Source: Muribaculaceae bacterium (GTDB lineage: Bacteria > Bacteroidota > Bacteroidia > Bacteroidales > Muribaculaceae). From it: 21,368 bases of DNA. Of the stretch, positions 5,681 through 13,114 are shown piece after piece. Made by a program: the position numbers and the translations under genes. Positions within the stretch are counted from its first letter, which is position 1, and each line of letters opens with the position of its first letter. The notes under the pieces were generated by a model, which did no database searches, was not told the DNA's origin, and worked only from the letters and a program-made list of their open reading frames with translations. Where the stretch lies: the NCBI GenBank assembly GCA_017545095.1, contig JAFYCU010000135.1, positions 1 to 21,368 on the forward strand, given 5' to 3'.

Positions 5681-7348
5681 ATGACTAAGCAAACCACTAC
5701 CCCCAAGCGCAGTTCGCTCACATTGCTCACGGCTTTTGAGCAACTGCTGGAGAAGGCCGAGGACTCGAATTTGAGCAAGGAGTTCTTCCGCAAGTCGAAA
5801 CGCTTGACCGACTACGTGTGCAACAAGCTCGGCATCACGCCTGTTCAGGCGGTGTTTCTGGCCGTCATTCTGAATGGCGACCGCGATGAATATGTGCGTC
5901 TGAGCGGCATCAGCCGCATGCTGGGATGCAAAAACATCCACCTGCTGCCGCTGCTCGGCGAACTCGACGAGTTGGAGCGCACCCGTCTGGTGAACTGCAA
6001 CCGCTGCAATTCCGACAGCGGATACCGCGTGCCCAACACCGTGCTTGACGCTTTCAAGCGCAACGAACGCTACACGCCCGAGACCCTCACCAACCTCACC
6101 CCCGACGAGCTGATGGCCAGGTTTGACGAGCTTATCGACATGCGCGACAACGACGACCTCTCACTGGAAATGCTCGTCATGGAGCTGCGTGAGCTCATCA
6201 ACGCCAACCTGCACCTGACGTTGTGCAGCGGGCTCAAGGGTCTGGGCCTCGACGACAATGAGCTGGCATTGACCACCTTCTTTGTCGTCCGCTTGGTGGT
6301 CAACAACGACGACAACATCCTCCTGAGCGAGTTCAGCGATGTGCTCAACGGCTTTCAGCTCAAGCGCATGCGCTCCTCGTTCACGCGCCACACCAGCCCG
6401 CTGATTGAGCGGCACATCGTCGAGCCTTCGGGCAAGGAAGGGGTGTTCGACGGCAGCGGCTGGCGACTGAGCAACGAATCGTGCCAGAGCCTGCTGAGCG
6501 ACTATAACGTGCAGCGCGACCAGGAACCCAAGGATTCGAGCCTGCGCATGGTGGACGACATCACCGCCAAAACGCTCTTCTATAATGCCGCCGAGCGCCA
6601 GCAGGTGCACCGTCTGGGCGAGCTGCTCGACCAGCAGCACTTCGACGAAATCCGTCAGCGACTGGCCGACAAGGGCTTGCGCAAGGGATTCAACTGCATC
6701 TTCTACGGTGCACCCGGAACCGGCAAGACCGAGACCGTGCTCCAGCTCGCCAAGGCCACTGGGCGCGACATCATGCAGGTCGACATCCCGCAGGTGAAAA
6801 GCATGTGGGTGGGCGAGAGCGAGAAGAACGTCAAGGCCATCTTCGACCGCTACCACCGCCTGGTGGAAGGTCGCAAGGTGGTGCCCATCCTGCTCTTCAA
6901 CGAGGCCGACGCCATCTTCGGCACGCGCATCGAGGGCGTGCAGCGCTCTGTGGACAAGATGGAGAATGCCATCCAAAACATCATCTTGCAGGAGATGGAG
7001 ACGCTCGACGGCATCCTCATCGCCACCACCAACCTCACGGTGAACCTCGACAAGGCCTTCGAGCGTCGGTTCCTGTACAAAATCAAGTTTGAGCAGCCTT
7101 GCCTCGAGGCCAAGCAGCACATCTGGCAATCGATGCTGCCCGAGCTCAGCAGCGACCAGGCGCAAGAGCTGGCCGAGAGCTACGACTTCAGCGGCGGCCA
7201 GATTGAGAACATCACCCGCAAGAAAGCCGTCGACGACATCCTCAGCGGCCACGAGGGTGTGGACATGGAAGCCCTCCACAACTACTGCCGCAGCGAACTC
7301 ATCGAAAAGGGGTCACAAACCGCCCACGTGGGATTCAAAATCGCATAG
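5681..7348 (+). CDS. AAA+ ATPase with N-terminal helical region
   Basis: The chosen start gives 555 residues (MTKQTTTPKRS). An earlier in-frame start at 5501 is rejected because the promoter lies inside that extension and its sequence is not protein-like. The first ~310 residues are helical and charged and match no domain I can name. The AAA+ module follows: Walker A GAPGTGKT at 343-350, Walker B ILLFNEAD at 403-410, sensor-1-like IATTN, and an arginine pair in FERRF (R462-R463) typical of the arginine finger. The usual D of Walker B is N407 here, with the catalytic E408 kept. The architecture is of the classic clade (FtsH/CDC48-like) single-ring type, probably cytoplasmic remodelling of a protein partner. 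It is followed by a strong terminator, so it is likely monocistronic. Confidence 0.85.
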   Translation: MTKQTTTPKRSSLTLLTAFEQLLEKAEDSNLSKEFFRKSKRLTDYVCNKLGITPVQAVFLAVILNGDRDEYVRLSGISRMLGCKNIHLLPLLGELDELERTRLVNCNRCNSDSGYRVPNTVLDAFKRNERYTPETLTNLTPDELMARFDELIDMRDNDDLSLEMLVMELRELINANLHLTLCSGLKGLGLDDNELALTTFFVVRLVVNNDDNILLSEFSDVLNGFQLKRMRSSFTRHTSPLIERHIVEPSGKEGVFDGSGWRLSNESCQSLLSDYNVQRDQEPKDSSLRMVDDITAKTLFYNAAERQQVHRLGELLDQQHFDEIRQRLADKGLRKGFNCIFYGAPGTGKTETVLQLAKATGRDIMQVDIPQVKSMWVGESEKNVKAIFDRYHRLVEGRKVVPILLFNEADAIFGTRIEGVQRSVDKMENAIQNIILQEMETLDGILIATTNLTVNLDKAFERRFLYKIKFEQPCLEAKQHIWQSMLPELSSDQAQELAESYDFSGGQIENITRKKAVDDILSGHEGVDMEALHNYCRSELIEKGSQTAHVGFKIA

Positions 7349-7391
7349 TGGGAACGCGCTGATACCGAAACAACACACGCACCGCCAGCCA

Positions 7392-7422
7392 GGCCGCCCC
7401 TCGCGCAGGAGCGGCCTTTTTT
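7392..7422 (+). terminator. intrinsic terminator of the AAA+ gene
   Basis: GGCCGC (7392-7397) pairs with GCGGCC (7411-7416) and is directly followed by TTTTTT (7417-7422). Confidence 0.85.
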
Positions 7423-7435
7423 AGTGCCCGAGGCG

Positions 7436-7516
7436 GAAACCAGCAAAACTAGCGAAACTAGTGAAACCAGTGAAACTAGTGGAACTAGCGAAACTAGTGA
7501 AACCAGTCAATATAGC
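7436..7516. repeat. 9-bp tandem array, consensus GAAACTAGT
   Basis: Eight consecutive 9-bp units run from 7436 to 7507 (GAAACCAGC, AAAACTAGC, GAAACTAGT, GAAACCAGT, GAAACTAGT, GGAACTAGC, GAAACTAGT, GAAACCAGT) with a decayed ninth to 7516. The unit ACTAGT is itself palindromic. The array sits between the AAA+ terminator and the next promoter and has the same period as the TAAGGACTC arrays elsewhere. Confidence 0.9.
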
Positions 7517-7576
7517 AAAAAAAACAAGGCTCCGCCCTCGAAATCACGCGCCAACTCGGAAAAACCCAAAACTAGT

Positions 7577-7608
7577 TTTGGTTTTTCGCTCGGTTTGCAG
7601 TAATTTTG
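7577..7608 (+). promoter_or_regulatory. promoter of the DUF4199-GT2 unit
   Basis: TTTG (7577-7580), a 20-nt spacer and TAATTTTG (7601-7608) match the Bacteroidetes consensus fully. Transcription would start near 7615, so the gene start must be the ATG at 7630, not an earlier in-frame TTG inside the promoter. Confidence 0.8.
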
Positions 7609-7629
7609 CAGCTTAAATCGTTTCGAAGC

Positions 7630-8166
7630 ATGGAAGAAAGGAAAAGCGTTTTCAAGCGCGGGGCGGAATGCGGATTGCCTATGGGGCTCTACATGTCGGT
7701 GATGACCCTTGCCACACTGTATAGCGACAAGGCAAGCCTGCTCTCGTTGCTGTTCTTGGTGATGCTGCTGATGGGGCCAGTGGTCATCTACCGTTTCCAA
7801 CGACAATATTTTCTTCAAGAGCATGGCATGACCGAGTATTCGGCCCTGTGGATGCTGGGCATCCTCATGGTGATTTATGGTGCGCTCATTTCGGGCGCGG
7901 TCACCCTGGTAGTGCTGCAATGGCTACGCCCCACGCTGCTCTACGACCAGGCACAGCAGTTTCTCGACCTGTGCAAGGCCACACCCGACATGCAGGCACA
8001 GTTTGGCACTTTTGTCGATGTGGTGCAGAAGATGGTGGATGAAAACCTGCTGCCCAAACCCATTGACACGGTGTTCAGCACCTTTTGGTTTGTCGCCTTC
8101 AGCGGCTCGATGCTCAGTGCCATCACCGCAGCGTTTGCCAACCGAGCCATCAAGAATCAGTATTGA
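7630..8166 (+). CDS. DUF4199-like four-helix membrane protein
   Basis: The 178-residue protein (MEERKSVFKRG) shows four hydrophobic spans: around PMGLYMSVMTLATL, LLSLLFLVMLLMGPVVIY, LWMLGILMVIYGALI...TLVVLQWL, and FWFVAFSGSMLSAITAAFA. A polar, helix-rich loop lies between the third and fourth. Size, topology and the immediate downstream GT2 glycosyltransferase match the DUF4199 family of Bacteroidetes, which is commonly next to such an enzyme. Function of the family is unknown; an inner-membrane partner of the glycosyltransferase is a reasonable inference. It heads a likely transcription unit with the next three genes. Confidence 0.8.
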   Translation: MEERKSVFKRGAECGLPMGLYMSVMTLATLYSDKASLLSLLFLVMLLMGPVVIYRFQRQYFLQEHGMTEYSALWMLGILMVIYGALISGAVTLVVLQWLRPTLLYDQAQQFLDLCKATPDMQAQFGTFVDVVQKMVDENLLPKPIDTVFSTFWFVAFSGSMLSAITAAFANRAIKNQY

Positions 8167-8205
8167 CGCAAACATATGTAACATCCGAAGTCTAACGCTA
8201 TAAAT

Positions 8206-9159
8206 ATGGACATTACCGTAGTAGTACCCCTATACAACGAAGCCGAGTCGCTGCCCGAGCTGGCGGCATGGATTGCCCGCGTGATGAACGAGCATGGATT
8301 CACCTACGAGGTGCTGATGATTAACGACGGCAGCACCGATGACTCGTGGTCAGTCGTCCGCCGTCTGCACGAGGAGAACCCGGCCATCAAAGGCATCAGT
8401 TTCCGGCGCAACTATGGCAAGTCGCCGGCACTCAACACGGGATTTGCCGCCGCGCAAGGCCAGGTGGTGATCACCATGGATGCCGACCTGCAAGACAGCC
8501 CCGACGAGATTCCCGAACTCTACCGCATGATCACCGAGGAAGGCTACGACCTGGTGAGCGGCTGGAAAAAGAAACGCTACGACCCGCTGTCGAAAACCAT
8601 CCCCACCAAGCTCTTCAACGCCACAGCACGCCGGGTGAGCGGCATCCACAACCTGCACGACTTCAACTGCGGCCTGAAAGCCTACCGCAGCGAGGTGGTG
8701 AAGCACATCGAGGTGTATGGCGACATGCACCGCTATGTGCCCTATCTGGCCAAGATTGCCGGGTTCACGAAAATAGGCGAAAAGGTGGTGCAGCACCAAG
8801 CACGCAAATATGGCGTGTCGAAGTTCGGCCTCGACCGCTTTGTGAACGGCTATCTGGACCTGCTCACGCTGTGGTTCCAAGCCAAATTCGGCGTGAAACC
8901 GATGCACTTCTTCGGCCTGCTGGGAAGCCTGATGTTTGTGCTGGGCTTTATTGCCGTGGTGCTCGTGGGCGGGCTCAAGCTCTATCACATGTGGCATGGC
9001 GACCCCTACACGCTGGTCACCAACTCACCCTATTTCTACCTCGCCCTCACAGCCATGATTCTGGGCACGCAGCTCTTCCTGACCGGATTCCTGGGCGAGC
9101 TCATTACCCGCCACGCACCCGACCGCAACCACTACGAAATCAACGAGGAGCTGAAGTGA
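8206..9159 (+). CDS. family 2 glycosyltransferase, DPM1/GtrB-like, membrane-anchored
   Basis: The 317-residue protein begins with the GT2 fold: VVVPLYNEAESL, then ND at 40-41 and the metal-binding DAD at 92-94 (ITMDADLQDSPDE). The segment KYGVSKFGLDRF (201-212) fits the conserved G-x-SK motif of polyprenyl-phosphate glycosyltransferases. Two hydrophobic spans at about 235-257 and 275-297 anchor the C-terminus in the inner membrane, as in GtrB/ArnC-type enzymes. It probably transfers a sugar from a nucleotide donor to a polyprenyl phosphate on the cytoplasmic face, feeding cell-envelope glycan synthesis. The exact sugar cannot be read from the sequence. It starts 39 nt after the DUF4199 gene. 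Confidence 0.9.
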   Translation: MDITVVVPLYNEAESLPELAAWIARVMNEHGFTYEVLMINDGSTDDSWSVVRRLHEENPAIKGISFRRNYGKSPALNTGFAAAQGQVVITMDADLQDSPDEIPELYRMITEEGYDLVSGWKKKRYDPLSKTIPTKLFNATARRVSGIHNLHDFNCGLKAYRSEVVKHIEVYGDMHRYVPYLAKIAGFTKIGEKVVQHQARKYGVSKFGLDRFVNGYLDLLTLWFQAKFGVKPMHFFGLLGSLMFVLGFIAVVLVGGLKLYHMWHGDPYTLVTNSPYFYLALTAMILGTQLFLTGFLGELITRHAPDRNHYEINEELK

Positions 9160-9248
9160 GAACCAAGAACCGAGAAACAAGAACCAAGAAGCAAGCCGTG
9201 ACCATCGCTTTGCGCCATTGTGCATCGTGCATTGTGCATTGTGCATTA
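9158..9248. repeat. simple-repeat tract at the DUF6452 gene start
   Basis: The first half (9158-9195) is AGAACCAAGAACCGAGAAAC-type sequence, the reverse complement of the GGTTCTTGGTTCTCGG tails at about 10677 and 17788. The second half is a heptamer array: TGCATCG (9221), TGCATTG (9228), TGCATTG (9235), TGCATTA (9242). The tract covers the whole presumed start of the following gene. Confidence 0.8.
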
Positions 9249-9695
9249 GTTTATTGCGCATTGATTCTGGTATCGTGCACCGACAACAGTTGCTACGACA
9301 ACGGCAGTGCCCTGCCATTGGTGCGGTTCTATGCCAGTGGCACCACCAAGCAAGTCACCGTCAACGGCCTCACTCTGCGCGGACTGGGAGCACCGGGCGA
9401 CAGCCTGCTCATTGACTCCACAGCCACCAGCGAGGTCTATCTGCCATTGCGTGCCACCGCCAGCAGCTCGCAGTGGGTGTTCGACTACCCCGGTGACACA
9501 GACCTGGCCGACACGCTCACCATCGCCTATGAACCCATCCCCTACTTCGCCGGTGCCGAATGCGGTGCCATGTACAATTTCCAGCTCACCGATGTGAGCT
9601 GCACGGACAACGTGATCGACTCGGTGCAGGTGGTGAAGCCGCTCATCAACAACGGCACCGATGTGGCATTGCGCGTGTTTTTCCCCACCGAATGA
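9198..9695 (+). CDS. DUF6452-like lipoprotein
   Basis: A lipobox LVSC lies with its cysteine at nt 9276-9278, preceded by a hydrophobic stretch, so the product is probably a lipoprotein of ~140 mature residues. The mature part (CTDNSCYDNGSALPLVRFY, then beta-strand-rich segments and a cysteine in DVSCTDNVIDSV) matches what I know of DUF6452, and it directly precedes a DUF6048 gene, the usual pairing in Bacteroidales. No ATG is available: GTG at 9198 is chosen; TTG at 9210 or GTG at 9156 (overlapping the GT2 stop) are alternatives. Oddly, the signal peptide is encoded by heptamer and simple-repeat DNA and is cysteine- and histidine-rich. Its stop overlaps the next start. Molecular role unknown. 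Confidence 0.75.
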   Translation: MTIALRHCASCIVHCALVYCALILVSCTDNSCYDNGSALPLVRFYASGTTKQVTVNGLTLRGLGAPGDSLLIDSTATSEVYLPLRATASSSQWVFDYPGDTDLADTLTIAYEPIPYFAGAECGAMYNFQLTDVSCTDNVIDSVQVVKPLINNGTDVALRVFFPTE

Positions 9696-10510
9696 CGATG
9701 AAAAGGATTTTGTTCATATTCACATGGCTGTTAATCGGCATCGCGGTTTGGTCCCAAGAGCCCGACCAGCGGCACATCACACCGGTGCAACCGCCCACCA
9801 ACACCACCCTGCCGCCGGCACAGGGCACCAAAGAGGATGTCATCCGCCGCTTTCTGAGCGGCGACACCGTAGCCGCCGCCGAGGAAGCCCGGCGCGACTC
9901 GGCAAAACGTGCCTACACACGCTATCCCAAGCTCACCGACATCACCATAGGATTGAACTTTATCGACCTGCCGCTCATGGCATTCGGTCAGGACTATGCC
10001 AGCATCGATGTGCACGCCACGCTCAATATGTGGAACCGCTTGCAACCCGTGGTGGAGATGGGACTCGGATGGGGCAAAAACAATCCCGATGACATGAACT
10101 TCACCTACCGCGCCAAGCCGAGCCCTTACTTCAAGGTGGGTGCCAACTACAACTTCCTGTTCAAGAGCGATCCGCATTACCAGGCCGTGCTGGGCGTGCG
10201 GCTGGGCTACAGCACCTTCCGCTACGAAGTCACCGACATCACCTACCGCAACACCTATTGGGGCGAGGATGTGGCTTTCTCCATCCCCGGCCAGCACAGC
10301 CACGCCCTGTGGGGTGAGGCCGTGGCGGGGCTGCGCGTGAACATCTGGCACGAGTGGTCGCTGGGATGGATGTTGCGCTACCACGGCGTGTTCAGCTACG
10401 GCCGCTCCGACTACAGCACGCCCTGGTTCATCCCCGGCTACGGCCCACGGCGCGGCAACATCGCCTTCACCTTCAGCGTGGCCTACACCCTGCCACTGAC
10501 ACAGAAATAG
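9692..10510 (+). CDS. DUF6048-like outer-membrane beta-barrel protein
   Basis: The 272-residue protein begins at an ATG overlapping the previous stop (ATGA at 9692), so the two are translationally coupled. The signal peptide is MTMKRILFIFTWLLIGIAVW with cleavage near WSQ. A polar linker of ~70 residues follows, then repeated amphipathic strands with aromatic girdles (DITIGLNFIDLPL, LQPVVEMGLGWGK, YFKVGANYNFLF, QAVLGVRLGYSTF, NIAFTFSVAYTLPL). This fits an outer-membrane beta barrel. Order with DUF6452 is the familiar Bacteroidales arrangement, which suggests that lipoprotein and barrel act together at the outer membrane. The function is not known to me. Confidence 0.8.
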   Translation: MTMKRILFIFTWLLIGIAVWSQEPDQRHITPVQPPTNTTLPPAQGTKEDVIRRFLSGDTVAAAEEARRDSAKRAYTRYPKLTDITIGLNFIDLPLMAFGQDYASIDVHATLNMWNRLQPVVEMGLGWGKNNPDDMNFTYRAKPSPYFKVGANYNFLFKSDPHYQAVLGVRLGYSTFRYEVTDITYRNTYWGEDVAFSIPGQHSHALWGEAVAGLRVNIWHEWSLGWMLRYHGVFSYGRSDYSTPWFIPGYGPRRGNIAFTFSVAYTLPLTQK

Positions 10511-10698
10511 TTCTCAGTTGGGGCTTACGCCAACTAAGGTCTTTAAGGTCTTTAGGGACTCTAAGGACTCTAAGTGGTGCGCCATTTAGCGCACCACTTC
10601 TCAGTTCTCGCGTCTTGGAAAGCCCCTCCAAAGGAGGGACTTGGGGAGGCCACACGGGGTTTGGGGAGGCTCTGAGCTTGGTTCTTGGTTCTCGGTTC
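10511..10698. repeat. composite repeat copy B between convergent genes
   Basis: In order: TTCTCAGTTGGGGCTTACG block (10511-10529), 9-bp array TAAGGTCTT, TAAGGTCTT, TAGGGACTC, TAAGGACTC (10535-10570), a perfect 11-bp inverted repeat (10572-10599), then TCTCGCGTCTTGG, GCCCCTCCAAAGGAGGGAC, TTGGGGAGGC twice, and a GCTTGGTTCTTGGTTCTCGG tail. The last part directly adjoins the dockerin-coding end of the LRR gene. No protein gene is present here. Confidence 0.85.
10572..10599. terminator. 11-bp inverted repeat, possible bidirectional transcript end
   Basis: AAGTGGTGCGC and GCGCACCACTT form a perfect stem with a 6-nt loop between two convergent genes. There is no U-tract on either side, so an intrinsic terminator is not proven. 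Confidence 0.35.
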
Positions 10699-12960
10699 TT
10701 AGCTCTTGTGCAACATGATGTTGATGATGATGTTCACGTCGTCGATATCCACCACGCCGTCGCCGTTCACGTCGGCGACCGGGGTCTCGTCGGCCTTGTG
10801 CAGCAGCATGTTGATGAGCAGGTTCAGGTCATCCACGTCCACCACGCCGCTGCCGTCGGCATCACCGCGCACGGCTGGCTCCTCATCCATCTCGGCCATG
10901 AGAGTGAAATCTTGCCACTGCGGTGCTTCGCGGTAGAGCGACACTGTGCCTTTGGGCACGTGAAGCGTGCACTGGTCCTTGGGCACGTACATGAACACGT
11001 TGTAGCCCAGTTCCACATTGCCGGGGACGGCCACATGCGAGTAGATGTTGCGCAGGCCAGTGCAGTCAAACACGCCCTGTCCCAAAAAGGTCACCGAAGC
11101 AGGAATCACCGCCGAACTGAAACCGTTGCAGTTCCAGAACGCACCCTCATAGATTTTCTCCACCTTCCGGCCTATCTTGAGCTCGCCCGTGAAGCCCGTG
11201 CAGTTGTAGAATGCCCAGTCGCCGATTTCGGTCACATTGTCGGGGATAGTGAGCGAGCCGGTGAAACCGCAACCATCGAATGCGCGCCACTCAATGGCTT
11301 GCAGTGCTTTGCCCAGCGTGAGGGTGCCGTTGAGGCCTTTCAGATTATAGAAAGCACGGAAGCGGACGCGCTCCACCTTGTCGGGGATGACCAGCGAGCC
11401 GGTGAAACCTGTGCAACCGTAGAATGCCTCGCCGTCGATAAACGTCAGCTCCTCGGGGAGCACCAGCTGGCCGGTGAAGCCGCTGCAGTTACAGAAAGCA
11501 TAGCCCTTGATTTCGGTCACACCATTGGGGATAACGAGCTGGCCTGTGAGGCCGGAACAGTCGTGGAAGGTGTTGAAATCTATCTTCGTGATGTTTTTGG
11601 GCAACTTGAGTGTGCCTTTCAGCCCTGTGCAACGCTCAAACACCGATTGTCCAATTTCGGTGATGCCATCATGGAGCACCAGCTTGTCGAAGCCCTTGCA
11701 GTCCTGGAAACAGAAGTTCATCAGTTTGGTGACACCCTGTGGAATGGTAAGAGTACCCGTAAATCCCTCACAACCCTGAAAAGTCTGCACGCCCAGCTCG
11801 GTCAATCCGGAGGGCAGGTTAAGCGGGCCTGTCAAGCCCGCACAGTCTTGGAAAGCCTGGCTTTTGATGGCGGTAAGCCCGGCAGGCAGGTTAAGCTGGC
11901 CCGTAAGGCCGCTGCACATGCCAAACATGGCCTCGCTGATGACTTTCATGTTCGAGGGGAACACCACCGAGGTGAGGCCCGTGCAACTGGCAAACTCGCC
12001 ATAGCTCGTTGTGGTGAGCGATTCAGGCAGACGCAGCGTGCCGGTAAAACCTTCACAGCCCTGGAAGGTGGCACCCTGAAGCTCGGTCAACGAATTGGGT
12101 AATTTCAATTCGCCTGCAAGCGAGCTACAACCATTAAACGCACACGTCCCAATCACTTTGAGTGTGCTGGGCAGCGACAATGCTGTGGCACCCTCCATCC
12201 ATTGGAATGCATGTGCGCCGATGCTGGTCACTCCCTCGGGAATGGTGAGTGTGCCTTGCAAGCGGATGCCCTCGAAAGTGAAGGGCTTGATGATTGTGCG
12301 GCCAGCCGGCAGACGGAACATGGTCATCTCCTCACCATTCACAACCAAGCGTTTTCCCCAGTAAAGCGGGTTGGACGATTCGTCCTCAAAATCAATGTCG
12401 CACCAAGCCGACAGGTTAGAGATATACACACCTTCGAAGGTTCCATAACCGCCTGTGCCAAATGCCGCGAAAGCCTGCTTGCCAACAAAAGTAAGCTCGT
12501 TGCCCACGGTGAGTGCTCCACGCAAGTTCGTACATTGATAGAACGCATAGGCTCCGATGGTCTTGAGCTTCGATGGCAGCTTCAGGCCACCGGTTAACCC
12601 ATTGCAATACCAGAAAGCATTGTCACCTATCGCCTCAATGGAGTCGCCCAGCGTGAGCGTGCCCGTGAGGCTACGCTGGTTGTAGAACGCACGGCTACCC
12701 ACGGCACTCACCACATAGCGGTCGCGCCGCTCCACATATTCGTTCCGCTCGTTGTCCCATACCTGATAAACACGATAGACAATGCTGGGAATGTTCACAC
12801 TGCCCGTGGTGGAAGCACCCGATGCCAAACCCGTGGCCGTTACATGGCCCGCAGTCGACACGTTGTAACGCACTCCCTCATAATCAAAAGTTTGCGCCCA
12901 CGCAGCCGACAAGCTCATCGCACATGCCGCGAGCACAAGTAAACGTAATAATTTCTTCAT
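10699..12960 (-). CDS. BspA-like leucine-rich repeat protein with dockerin-like C-terminus
   Basis: The 753-residue protein has a signal peptide (MKKLLRLLVLAACAMSLSAA, cleavage near WAQ). Most of the chain is ~24-residue LRR_5 repeats of the form GFTGxLxIPxxVTxIGxxAFxxCx, about 20 or more copies, as in BspA-like adhesins. An RVYQVWDN segment precedes them. The last ~55 residues hold two Ca-binding loops, DADGSGVVDVDDLN and DVNGDGVVDIDDVN, each followed by an LLINMLL/IIINIML helix: a dockerin type I pair. LRR_5 proteins of this group are surface proteins that bind host or bacterial partners; the ligand here is unknown. A -7 box lies 37 nt upstream. A close paralogue sits at 19188-21368. Confidence 0.88.
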   Translation of the reverse strand: MKKLLRLLVLAACAMSLSAAWAQTFDYEGVRYNVSTAGHVTATGLASGASTTGSVNIPSIVYRVYQVWDNERNEYVERRDRYVVSAVGSRAFYNQRSLTGTLTLGDSIEAIGDNAFWYCNGLTGGLKLPSKLKTIGAYAFYQCTNLRGALTVGNELTFVGKQAFAAFGTGGYGTFEGVYISNLSAWCDIDFEDESSNPLYWGKRLVVNGEEMTMFRLPAGRTIIKPFTFEGIRLQGTLTIPEGVTSIGAHAFQWMEGATALSLPSTLKVIGTCAFNGCSSLAGELKLPNSLTELQGATFQGCEGFTGTLRLPESLTTTSYGEFASCTGLTSVVFPSNMKVISEAMFGMCSGLTGQLNLPAGLTAIKSQAFQDCAGLTGPLNLPSGLTELGVQTFQGCEGFTGTLTIPQGVTKLMNFCFQDCKGFDKLVLHDGITEIGQSVFERCTGLKGTLKLPKNITKIDFNTFHDCSGLTGQLVIPNGVTEIKGYAFCNCSGFTGQLVLPEELTFIDGEAFYGCTGFTGSLVIPDKVERVRFRAFYNLKGLNGTLTLGKALQAIEWRAFDGCGFTGSLTIPDNVTEIGDWAFYNCTGFTGELKIGRKVEKIYEGAFWNCNGFSSAVIPASVTFLGQGVFDCTGLRNIYSHVAVPGNVELGYNVFMYVPKDQCTLHVPKGTVSLYREAPQWQDFTLMAEMDEEPAVRGDADGSGVVDVDDLNLLINMLLHKADETPVADVNGDGVVDIDDVNIIINIMLHKS

Positions 12961-12996
12961 AATTGTACCATTTTTTTATTATCAATATTATCACTG

Positions 12997-13004
12997 CAAA
13001 ATTA
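12997..13004 (-). promoter_or_regulatory. -7 element of the LRR gene
   Basis: TAATTTTG (13004-12997) on the minus strand is a perfect -7 box 37 nt before the ATG at 12960. No clear -33 TTTG at the right distance. Confidence 0.55.
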
Positions 13005-13114
13005 TACAATGAGCCGCTATCCGCCCACGTGAATCAACTTAAAAAATACTAACTGGCACATTTTTTTCATCACCACTCTGGCCTTCGTGCGCTTTTAAAC
13101 CAATACAAATCCTC

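Noticed and set aside
6161..7279. Minus-strand open frame (372 codons) opposite the AAA+ gene
   Set aside because: It mirrors a gene with clear AAA+ motifs; its composition (L, V, H rich) is typical of GC-rich antisense frames.
7436..7516. Tandem array considered as a CRISPR array
   Set aside because: Units are 9 bp and contiguous with no spacers, and no cas gene is present.
10354..12102. Long plus-strand open frame (582 codons) opposite the LRR gene
   Set aside because: It is the antisense of a strongly recognisable LRR protein; the frame is open because of codon bias and the repeated structure, and it has no domain or promoter.
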